DNA from: Treponema sp.
GTDB lineage: Bacteria; Spirochaetota; Spirochaetia; Treponematales; Treponemataceae
Length of the DNA stretch: 63,738 nucleotides
Direction: 5' to 3'
Assembly: GCA_016293915.1 (NCBI GenBank)
Contig: JAEDCY010000013.1
Span: forward strand, 1 to 63,738
In this document: piece by piece, positions 42,762 to 49,091 of the stretch
Numbering within the stretch: position 1 is the stretch's first letter
Layout of the letters: each line of letters begins with the position of its first letter
The notes under the pieces: generated by a model
Database searches by the model: none
What the model saw: the letters and a program-made list of their open reading frames with translations, nothing else
What the model was told of the DNA's origin: nothing
Program-made: the position numbers and the translations under genes

Positions 42762-42843
42762 GTCACACGGATTCGAAATGCCTTCGGCATTTCATATTAT
42801 ATTATAAATGGATTTTGCGTTAGCAAAATCGAATCCGTGTGAC
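42762..42843 (+). repeat. Family 1 cloverleaf-like repeat, copy C
   Basis: The outer stem GTCACACGGATTC/GAATCCGTGTGAC holds arm 1 GAAATGCC/GGCATTTC and arm 2 GATTTTGC/GCAAAATC. It starts right after the rarA stop and ends 8 bases before the ilvB stop (convergent genes). Confidence 0.85.
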
Positions 42844-42850
42844 AATTCTC

Positions 42851-44569
42851 TTAATCTCTTATCGAATCAATATTCGCCTTACCGCCAGGAACGAACGGAA
42901 GAACGTTTTCTTCGCTGTCTACGCTGATGCGAACGAAGCATGGCTTATTCTGGCGATTGTTATCAAATGCTTTTTTATACCACTCGGCATCGCTGTCGGC
43001 ATCGATTGATTCTAGACCAAAACCGCGGGCAATAGACAAGAGGTCTGGAGAGCGGCCGAATACAGAGGCGCTGTAATTCTTATCAAAAAGGAACTTCTGC
43101 TGCTGATAAACCATACCAAGAGTTCCATTCTGGAAAACTATGATTGTTACAGGCAGATTGAGTTCTGCAAGAGTTGCCATTTCCTGAACGTTCATCATGA
43201 TTGAGCCGTCGCCTGAGAAGCAGACAATGCGCTTAGACGGATTTGCAATTGCTGCTCCTATTGCAGCAGGAAGACCAAAGCCCATTGTACCAAGACTACC
43301 ACTCGTTAGGAAACTTCTAGGACGTTCAACAGGATAATACTGTGCAGCCCACATCTGGTGCTGACCTACATCAGTTGTTGCAATAAGGCCGTCTGGGGCA
43401 AGGCCGGCGGCCGCCGCAAGCTCGGGTATTTTAGAAATTATTTCGCGGGGATTTGCAAGTTTTTCGTTTTTCGGGCGGCCGCATTCAACCGAGTGACATT
43501 CCTTCTTAATTTTAGAAATCTTTTTAAGCCAGTTTTCATCTCCTGTAATTTTCTTTTCGCTTACAAGCTGGGCAATTACAGGGAATACAGATTCAACATC
43601 TGCAACTACAGAAATATAAGATTCGAGAATCTTATCAACCTCAGCTGCATCAATATCAATATGAATGATTTTTGCATCCGGACAGAACTTAGAAACCAGA
43701 CCTGTGGCTCTGTCATCAAAACGAACGCCGGCTGCAATTACAAGGTCACTGTCGTGCATGGCAACGTTAGCGGCATGACTTCCGTGCATACCAACCATTC
43801 CGATAAAACAGTCTGAACTTTCTGGTACGCAGCCCAAGCCCATAAGACTTGTTACAACAGGAAGGCGGTAATTCTGCAAAAAGGCTTTGATTCCGCTTGC
43901 AGCTTCTTCTGAATCACAGCCGCCACCACAATACAATACAGGACGCTTTGCTGCTGCCAGCAGGTCTGCAATCTTTCCCATCTTTTCTGAATACTCATCA
44001 ATAGGAGTATGAAAGCGGATATCGTGCAGGCGGATTTTTTTGATATCCGGCCAGGCATCAAAATCGCATTCCTTAAGCTGAACGTCGCGCGGAACATCAA
44101 TGAGAACTGGCCCCGGACGACCGCTTGTTGCAATTTCAAAAGCCTTAGGAATTGCATCCAGCAAATCATAAGGAGTCTTAATAAAAATTGAATGCTTTGT
44201 AATTGGGAAGGAAAGACCAAAGGTGTCTGCTTCCTGAAAGGCATCTGTTCCGATGAGGCTGGTGTTTACCTGACCTGTAATTGCGATGATTGGAATTGAA
44301 TCTGCGCGGGCATCTGCAATTGCTGTAAGAAGGTTCATAGCGCCCGGGCCGGAAGTTGCAAGACAAACTGCCGGTTTACCTGTAGAACGGGCCATACCCT
44401 GGGCAATGAATCCGGCAGCCTGCTCGTGGCGCACAAGGACGTGTCGGATTGAAGAGCGGTTGAGTTCGTCGTAGAGAGGAAGAATAGAACCTCCCGGAAT
44501 TCCTGCTACAGTTTCAATACCGTACATTTCCAGTAACTTAACAATGATTTGTGCGCCTGTGTGTTTCAT
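42851..44569 (-). CDS. ilvB: Acetolactate synthase large subunit
   Basis: This thiamine-diphosphate enzyme condenses pyruvate to acetolactate at the start of valine, leucine and isoleucine synthesis. The 572-residue protein has the catalytic Glu region RHEQAAGFIAQGMARSTGKPAVC (~46-68), the FAD-binding middle domain and the ThDP/Mg motif GDGSIMMNVQEMATL...NGTLG near residue 450. No small subunit (ilvN) follows in the window. The ATG at 44569 is preferred over an upstream in-frame start because the residues before it are a family 4 repeat. AGGAGA lies 6 bases before it. The leader contains an attenuator and a leader peptide rich in branched-chain residues. Confidence 0.95.
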   Translation of the reverse strand: MKHTGAQIIVKLLEMYGIETVAGIPGGSILPLYDELNRSSIRHVLVRHEQAAGFIAQGMARSTGKPAVCLATSGPGAMNLLTAIADARADSIPIIAITGQVNTSLIGTDAFQEADTFGLSFPITKHSIFIKTPYDLLDAIPKAFEIATSGRPGPVLIDVPRDVQLKECDFDAWPDIKKIRLHDIRFHTPIDEYSEKMGKIADLLAAAKRPVLYCGGGCDSEEAASGIKAFLQNYRLPVVTSLMGLGCVPESSDCFIGMVGMHGSHAANVAMHDSDLVIAAGVRFDDRATGLVSKFCPDAKIIHIDIDAAEVDKILESYISVVADVESVFPVIAQLVSEKKITGDENWLKKISKIKKECHSVECGRPKNEKLANPREIISKIPELAAAAGLAPDGLIATTDVGQHQMWAAQYYPVERPRSFLTSGSLGTMGFGLPAAIGAAIANPSKRIVCFSGDGSIMMNVQEMATLAELNLPVTIIVFQNGTLGMVYQQQKFLFDKNYSASVFGRSPDLLSIARGFGLESIDADSDAEWYKKAFDNNRQNKPCFVRISVDSEENVLPFVPGGKANIDSIRD

Positions 44570-44584
44570 TATAAATCTCCTGTT

Positions 44585-44632
44585 ACGGTGGTTTCGATAC
44601 ACGTGCTTCGCACGCACTCAACCAACGTGTGT
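44585..44632. repeat. Family 4 repeat in the ilvB leader
   Basis: ACGGTGGTTTCGATACACG...CACTCAACCAACGT with an inner GTGCTTCGCAC hairpin lies between the attenuator and the ilvB ribosome binding site. Confidence 0.7.
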
Positions 44633-44664
44633 ATAAATAAAAAAGCTCCCCTTCCGGAGAGCTT
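44633..44664 (-). terminator. ilvB attenuator terminator
   Basis: On the minus strand AAGCTCTCC/GGGGAGCTT (one mismatch) with a GGAA loop is followed by TTTTTTATTTAT. Its 5' arm CTCTCCGG can instead pair with CCGGGAG (44704-44710), directly after the leader-peptide stop, which would form an antiterminator. Confidence 0.8.
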
Positions 44665-44710
44665 CTTTCTTATATTTTTGCTTTAGCCAAAATATATCAT
44701 TCACTCCCGG

Positions 44711-44770
44711 TTATCTTATAACCTGTACGACGAGGACTGATACGACTTTGCCTAAAGAGTTGAATTTCAT
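44711..44770 (-). CDS. ilvL: Branched-chain amino acid leader peptide
   Basis: A 19-residue ORF, MKFNSLGKVVSVLVVQVIR, precedes the ilvB attenuator. Eight of its last twelve residues are Val, Leu or Ile, the end products of the pathway. A GGTTAT/ATAACC hairpin overlaps the last codons and the stop; CCGGGAG right after it can pair with the 5' arm of the terminator. This is the classic arrangement for ribosome-stalling attenuation: when charged tRNA-Val, -Leu or -Ile is scarce, stalling would favour the antiterminator and ilvB transcription. There is no clear Shine-Dalgarno sequence; the promoter position suggests a leaderless start. The function is inferred from sequence alone. Confidence 0.75.
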   Translation of the reverse strand: MKFNSLGKVVSVLVVQVIR

Positions 44771-44776
44771 AGATTC

Positions 44777-44805
44777 TATTTTCCAAATTTTTGATTTTCT
44801 GTCAA
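44777..44805 (-). promoter_or_regulatory. ilvB leader promoter
   Basis: On the minus strand, TTGACA (44805-44800) and AAAATA (44782-44777) have 17-bp spacing. The leader-peptide ATG starts 6 bases after the -10 box, so the transcript may begin at or next to the ATG. Confidence 0.55.
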
Positions 44806-44811
44806 GTATAG

Positions 44812-44856
44812 TTATAAATGGATTTTGCATTAACAAAATCGGATAAAAGTTTGACA
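44812..44856 (+). repeat. Family 1 repeat remnant
   Basis: TATAAATGGATTTTGC and the GATTTTGC/ACAAAATC arm match copy C, as does the terminal GTNTGACA. The left half of the cloverleaf is absent. The final TTGACA serves as the -35 box of the toxin-antitoxin promoter. Confidence 0.6.
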
Positions 44857-44887
44857 TCTTAAACATATGACTATATAATGACTATAT
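44851..44887 (+). promoter_or_regulatory. Consensus promoter and operator of the toxin-antitoxin operon
   Basis: TTGACA (44851-44856) and TATAAT (44874-44879) have 17-bp spacing, a perfect consensus. The decamer ATGACTATAT is present twice (44867 and 44878), 11 bp apart, overlapping the -10 box. Phd-type antitoxins usually autorepress at such sites. Confidence 0.8.
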
Positions 44888-44918
44888 TAATATTTCTGAC
44901 ATAAGCAGGAGGTTTTTT

Positions 44919-45203
44919 ATGACTGCTCCACTGTTTGATATAAAATCTAAATTCAGTGAATATGTTACGCTTGCAGAAAATGGTGATGTTGTAGAAATTA
45001 CAAAGCATGGAAAAACAACTGCCGTAATCATAGGACTTAAAGAATATTCTGAGCTCAAGAAAAATTACCGTCCCTCCTTTATAGACAAAGTAAATGAATG
45101 GAAGCACAAAACCGGCGGACTTACACAAACAGAATATAACGAGTACCAGAATATGTTGCGAAGAAATAAAGAATGCTACAGTAATGGAGAGTCTCTATTT
45201 TGA
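44919..45203 (+). CDS. Phd/YefM-family antitoxin
   Basis: The 94-residue protein has the Phd/YefM N-terminal DNA-binding domain (FSEYVTLAENGDVVEITKHGKTTAVIIGLKEYSEL, ~12-48) and a C-terminal charged tail that would wrap the toxin. It precedes and overlaps the PIN toxin gene by four bases. A perfect AGGAGG lies 6 bases before the ATG. It likely represses its own promoter together with the toxin via the two ATGACTATAT repeats. The unit sits beside a repeat remnant, fitting a mobile origin. Confidence 0.9.
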   Translation: MTAPLFDIKSKFSEYVTLAENGDVVEITKHGKTTAVIIGLKEYSELKKNYRPSFIDKVNEWKHKTGGLTQTEYNEYQNMLRRNKECYSNGESLF

Positions 45204-45625
45204 AAAATATTTATCTTTTAGATACAAATATAATTTCTCAGGTAACAAAGCCAGAACCTTCTGAAAAACTATATACCTCTCTTGAACTTCACTCAGGAAC
45301 CTGCGTTATAAGCAGCATTACATGGTATGAACTTAAAAATGGAATACAATTACTTGAACCAGGAGCAAAAAGAGAAAAACTTCAGACCTTTCTTACAGAT
45401 TATGTTCAGCCGTCTTTTCCGGTAATCCCATATGATATACATGCGGCTTCAATAAATGCCGACATAACCAGCCGTCTTCTCTCAATTGGAAAACCTACGC
45501 CTATACTTGATACTCAAATTGCTTCAATTGCAATTGCCAGCAACTTAATTTTAGTAACAAATAATACAAAGAATTTTATGATTTTTCAGGAACATTTTAA
45601 CCTCATGCTGGAAGACTGGAGTTGA
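45200..45625 (+). CDS. PIN-domain toxin (VapC-like ribonuclease)
   Basis: The 141-residue protein has PIN-domain acidic residues: LLDTN (Asp 8), the ITWYEL Glu (~45) and ILDTQIA (Asp ~104), followed by NLILVTNNTKNF, where the usual Asp/Asn-type fourth position is Asn. VapC toxins are Mg-dependent RNases that cleave tRNA or rRNA. The ATG overlaps the antitoxin stop. VapC-type toxins usually pair with VapB; pairing with Phd/YefM is also known. The 114 bp after it contain no gene. Confidence 0.9.
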   Translation: MKNIYLLDTNIISQVTKPEPSEKLYTSLELHSGTCVISSITWYELKNGIQLLEPGAKREKLQTFLTDYVQPSFPVIPYDIHAASINADITSRLLSIGKPTPILDTQIASIAIASNLILVTNNTKNFMIFQEHFNLMLEDWS

Positions 45626-45739
45626 AGCAAGGTGAAAATCTGGATTTTTTTTCTATTAATTAAGTAAATTGTGATTGACTAGTCCAGACTCCAGGTTTTA
45701 CGATGACATTTTTGCTTATTTGGTCTATAATTATTTAAA

Positions 45740-47368
45740 ATGTCTCTTAATTGTAATGAAATAAACGTGATTCTGAATGAGCTGGACCTGGAGGGCGCTT
45801 TTATTCAGGATATTATTCAACCCGGATTTGATACTCTTGCTTTTTATACTTACAGGGAAGGTTGTGCTAAAACTGTTCTTGTTTGTACGGCTCAGAATTC
45901 GGTTCGGATTAATGAGACAAGACGTAAGATTACTAAAAATGATAAGCCGCTGCGCTTTATGGAATTTCTGAAGGCTCACATTAAAGGCTGCCGTATAAAC
46001 TCTGTAAGTCAAATTGGTCTTGAACGTGTTGTAAAAATGGAGCTCAGCCGCCTTGTTCAGGAAAAGCAAAGTAACAAAGACTATGTTCATATTTCACTGA
46101 TAAAAAAGCCGGTTCTTTCTAAAGAAGAAATTGAAGCTCAGAAAGGGCCGGAAGAAATCGAAGAAAATTATATTCTATATATTAAGCTCTGGAACAATGC
46201 TGCAAACGTTATTCTTTGTAATCTTGACGGCACTATTCTTGAACCTATGTTCCGAAGGCCGGAACGCGGGGAAATGAAAGGTGAAATTTACTGTGAGCCC
46301 GCCGCGGACGAGGCTAAGGCGGCTCAGGCATTGGAGCGGTTCCCGGTAAGAGATTGGAAAACGGCTGAGGCCGGGGGCGTTGCGGGGGTGGCCCCCGCAG
46401 AAGGGGTAGCGGACAAGACCGCAGCGAAGCGAGGACTTGGAAGCGAGGGGAAGGCTTTCCCCTCCTTCGAAACTTTTAATTCTTATATTGACTGGTGGTA
46501 CTCGGAGCATTCGGATACACTTTCGCGGGAGGCGTTGCTTGAGAAGGCCGAAAAATGGTACAACTCTACGCGCTCGAAAAAAGAATCTGCCCTGCATAAT
46601 CTGGAAGCAAAGCTGGAATCGTTTAAGAATGCGGGGCAGCTTAAGCATCAGGGTGATTTGATTTTGAGTTTCGGGCACCTTATTGACGGCAGTTCCCACT
46701 ATCTTGAATGTGAAGATTATGAATCTGGAAAGACGGTTCGACTTTTGATTGACCCGGAAAAATCGGCTCAGGAAAATGCGGCTGACTATTATAAGCAATA
46801 CAAGAAGTCTGTAAGTGGCAGTGAAGAGCTTGTTCACGATATTGAGATTGCAAAAAAGCAGCTTGAAAAACTGGACTCTCTTTACGAGGAAATCAAAAAC
46901 GAAAAGAACCCGGTAAAAATTGAGCAGCTTTTGCGCCGCGACACTACGCCAAAGCAGCAGCAGAAAAAAAATCACCCGGGGCTTGATTACACTGTAAATG
47001 GCTGGTACATTCTTGTTGGCCGCGATGCAAACGAAAACGATGAGCTGCTTCGTCATCATGTTCGCGGTGACGATATGTGGCTCCACGTGCGGGACTTTCC
47101 GGGTGGCTATGTTTTTATAAAGGCTCGTAAGGGAAAAACTGTTCCGCTGGACATTCTCTTGGATGCGGCAAATCTTGCTGTTTATTATTCAAAGGCACGT
47201 AATGCCGGAAAAACAGATTTGTATTATACTCATGTAAAATATCTGCGCCGTGCAAAGAATGGTCCGAAAGGTCTTGTTCTGCCGACACAGGAAAAAAATC
47301 TCTGCATAGAACCAGACAAAAGCCGGCTCGCCCGACTCGACTCACTTCATGAAGAGGGACAATTATAA
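45740..47368 (+). CDS. rqcH: NFACT-family protein, RqcH (Rqc2) homologue
   Basis: RqcH binds stalled 50S subunits and adds alanine tails to the blocked peptide. The 542-residue protein has the NFACT-N start (ELDLEGAFIQDIIQPGFDTLAF), a central coiled-coil region (~300-390) and the NFACT-R domain near the C-terminus (WYILVGRDANENDELLRHHVRGDDMWLHVRDFPGGYV). The usual Asp-Arg pair in NFACT-N appears here as Glu-Arg (LERVVKMEL), so activity may differ. Residues ~211-242 are a GC-rich, Ala/Gly-rich insertion made from a family 5 repeat read in frame. The stop overlaps the next ATG by one base. Confidence 0.85.
   Translation: MSLNCNEINVILNELDLEGAFIQDIIQPGFDTLAFYTYREGCAKTVLVCTAQNSVRINETRRKITKNDKPLRFMEFLKAHIKGCRINSVSQIGLERVVKMELSRLVQEKQSNKDYVHISLIKKPVLSKEEIEAQKGPEEIEENYILYIKLWNNAANVILCNLDGTILEPMFRRPERGEMKGEIYCEPAADEAKAAQALERFPVRDWKTAEAGGVAGVAPAEGVADKTAAKRGLGSEGKAFPSFETFNSYIDWWYSEHSDTLSREALLEKAEKWYNSTRSKKESALHNLEAKLESFKNAGQLKHQGDLILSFGHLIDGSSHYLECEDYESGKTVRLLIDPEKSAQENAADYYKQYKKSVSGSEELVHDIEIAKKQLEKLDSLYEEIKNEKNPVKIEQLLRRDTTPKQQQKKNHPGLDYTVNGWYILVGRDANENDELLRHHVRGDDMWLHVRDFPGGYVFIKARKGKTVPLDILLDAANLAVYYSKARNAGKTDLYYTHVKYLRRAKNGPKGLVLPTQEKNLCIEPDKSRLARLDSLHEEGQL
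46372..46464 (-). repeat. Family 5 repeat inside the rqcH coding sequence
   Basis: The sequence aligns, in reverse complement, with 57011-57090 over about 85 bases: GGCGTTGCGGG, CCCGCAG, GGGGTAGCG, AAGACCGCA and the GGGGAAG/CTTTCCCC end are shared in the same order. It stays in frame without stops. Confidence 0.75.
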
Positions 47369-48300
47369 TGTTATTAAAGTCAGATAATAAAAAGGACATG
47401 AAAAAAGTCTCTGCAAAACCGATTCAAAGTTATTCAAAGGTTGCACCATTTTTTTTTCTTACTACTCGCCCGAGAACTGCGCATTATGCCTGGAAATACA
47501 TTTTTACGATTTTAAAAGACTTTTTCCTGATTCAGCAGCTACAGAAGCTTCATTTTACAAAGCGTCCGGTTATAAATGTTGAAACTGATATTGATGACAA
47601 GATTCCTTTTGTGCCTGACCATGTTGATACTTACCTTGATTTTGTAAACTTTTTCGTTCAGCCTATGGATATGCTGAAAAAAAGGCTGGGCTACAAAAGA
47701 GCTTCTCAATACCTTTGTCTTTATCTGAAGTTTTTAACAAGGATTTACAAAAACTCTTCTTTGATATACCGCTTTTGCCTTACTACAACTACTCGTCCTA
47801 AATATTATAAGTCGCATAAATTCCGCACTATTCACTTTTTTGATCCTCACCTTTTGTGTGTTCCAAGTATTCATGTTGCGATTGCCGCAGGAACTTATGC
47901 CTGGTTTAAGCAGTGTTTTAAAATTGGTATTTTTCCAAAAGAAGAGGCTGAGCAATATCTTGAAGAAATCAGAAATAAGGCTGTGAGAATTGTTGAAAGC
48001 GTTTTATTTATAAAGCAGCACAGTGTAAACTGTATTCCGCTTGCTTTGTATATGCTTTCTTCTACTATGAATAAATCTTTCTTTTCTGCTCATGATGCGG
48101 CTGATTTTATTGATGCCTTATTCAGGGAGTCTCCGGAAATAAATTCTGAGGTTCGGCAGGAAATTCTTGAGCACTTCTATTATATGTATGACAGAACTCT
48201 GCTGGAAAGCCGCTTTTCGGCAGACTGGCAGGACTGTATTCGTCACTGGCTCCTTGATTTTGCATCCAGCACAGGGCAAAAAATTAATCTGACAAATTAA
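47368..48300 (+). CDS. PAP2-like protein, tentative
   Basis: The 310-residue protein contains DDKIPFVPDHVDTYLDFVNFFVQP (~74-97), resembling the first segment of PAP2-type inositol-phosphoryl-transfer or phosphatase proteins. Later CVPSIHVAIAAGTYAWF gives the PSxH motif, and a His follows in KQHSVNCIPLALYML. Hydrophobic segments exist but are moderate. Most of the classical PAP2 motif (KxxxxxxRP; SRxxxxxHxxxD) is not clear, so an enzyme call is not safe. The ATG overlaps the rqcH stop, so the two are translationally coupled. Confidence 0.5.
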   Translation: MLLKSDNKKDMKKVSAKPIQSYSKVAPFFFLTTRPRTAHYAWKYIFTILKDFFLIQQLQKLHFTKRPVINVETDIDDKIPFVPDHVDTYLDFVNFFVQPMDMLKKRLGYKRASQYLCLYLKFLTRIYKNSSLIYRFCLTTTTRPKYYKSHKFRTIHFFDPHLLCVPSIHVAIAAGTYAWFKQCFKIGIFPKEEAEQYLEEIRNKAVRIVESVLFIKQHSVNCIPLALYMLSSTMNKSFFSAHDAADFIDALFRESPEINSEVRQEILEHFYYMYDRTLLESRFSADWQDCIRHWLLDFASSTGQKINLTN

Positions 48301-48325
48301 TAATGACGTATTTACAGTTTTATGA

Positions 48326-48338
48326 TATAATGGAAAGG
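48326..48338 (+). promoter_or_regulatory. Extended -10 promoter of the HAD gene, leaderless
   Basis: TG-A-TATAAT (48323-48331) is an extended -10 box, and the GTG start follows 6 bases later. Confidence 0.5.
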
Positions 48339-49066
48339 TGAATAATGTTGATTTAACACAGATTAAGGCTGTAGCATTTGACATCGATGGCACTCTCTAC
48401 AGAGCGTGGAAATTTAATCTGCGCGTTTTTCCTTACTTCATGTATCATTCTTTTTTCTTTCTCAAATACGGGCTCGTTCGTAACATTATGCACAGAACAT
48501 CTGCCACTCCTGAGTTTGTAAAGCTTCAGGCTTCTCATATGGCTAAAAAGCTGAACTGTTCGCAGGAAGAAGCTGAACAGCGGCTTGAAAAAATCATTTA
48601 TAAAGGTCTTGAAAAATATTTTGTAAACATAAAGCCCTGTAAAGGAGCTATTGAATTTATTCATCAGCTGAAGGATAGTGGCTATAAAATTGGTCTTCTT
48701 TCTGATTTTCCTCCTGAACAGAAGGGCTCTATCTGGGGCGTAAAGGATTTATGCGATGTTGTACTTGGCTCGGAAGAAGCTGGAGCTTTAAAGCCTGATT
48801 CTACTCCATTTCTGGAACTTGCAAAAAAGTTTAATCTTCCACCAGAGCAGATTCTTTACGTAGGCAATAATCATAAATACGATATTCTTGGTGCACATAA
48901 TATTGGAATGAAAACAGCCTGGCTGATTCTTCCACATTCAGGATGGTTCGGAAAAAAATCTAAGATTGCTGACTTTACTTTCTGGCATTATGGACAGATT
49001 TCTGAATTGTTCTTTGGCAAAAAAAACAAAAAAACAGATAGCAACTCTGATTCAAAATCAGACTGA
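48338..49066 (+). CDS. HAD-family hydrolase
   Basis: The 242-residue phosphatase-type protein has the HAD motifs: DIDGTLY (nucleophile Asp ~15), LLSDF (motif II, ~124-128), a Lys in GALKPDSTPF (motif III) and YVGNNHKYDILGAHNIGMKTAW (motif IV). The tail is Lys/Asp/Ser-rich. The substrate is unknown; a sugar-phosphate or nucleotide phosphatase is typical. GTG is the only start that fits, since a nearby ATG is out of frame. An extended -10 box ends 6 bases before it, so the mRNA may lack a leader. Confidence 0.85.
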   Translation: MNNVDLTQIKAVAFDIDGTLYRAWKFNLRVFPYFMYHSFFFLKYGLVRNIMHRTSATPEFVKLQASHMAKKLNCSQEEAEQRLEKIIYKGLEKYFVNIKPCKGAIEFIHQLKDSGYKIGLLSDFPPEQKGSIWGVKDLCDVVLGSEEAGALKPDSTPFLELAKKFNLPPEQILYVGNNHKYDILGAHNIGMKTAWLILPHSGWFGKKSKIADFTFWHYGQISELFFGKKNKKTDSNSDSKSD

Positions 49067-49091
49067 CATAAAAAATGGGTGGGGATAAAAA

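Noticed and set aside
44570..44617. Longer ilvB start upstream
   Set aside because: The residues would be read from a family 4 repeat and lack a ribosome binding site; the ATG at 44569 has AGGAGA.
44633..44770. T-box riboswitch for ilvB
   Set aside because: No T-box consensus (TGGNACCGCG-type) and no specifier loop layout; a leader peptide with matched codons explains the attenuator.
44919..45625. Mobile island around the toxin-antitoxin pair
   Set aside because: No integrase, transposase, tRNA target or direct-repeat boundaries were found; only a family 1 remnant is adjacent.
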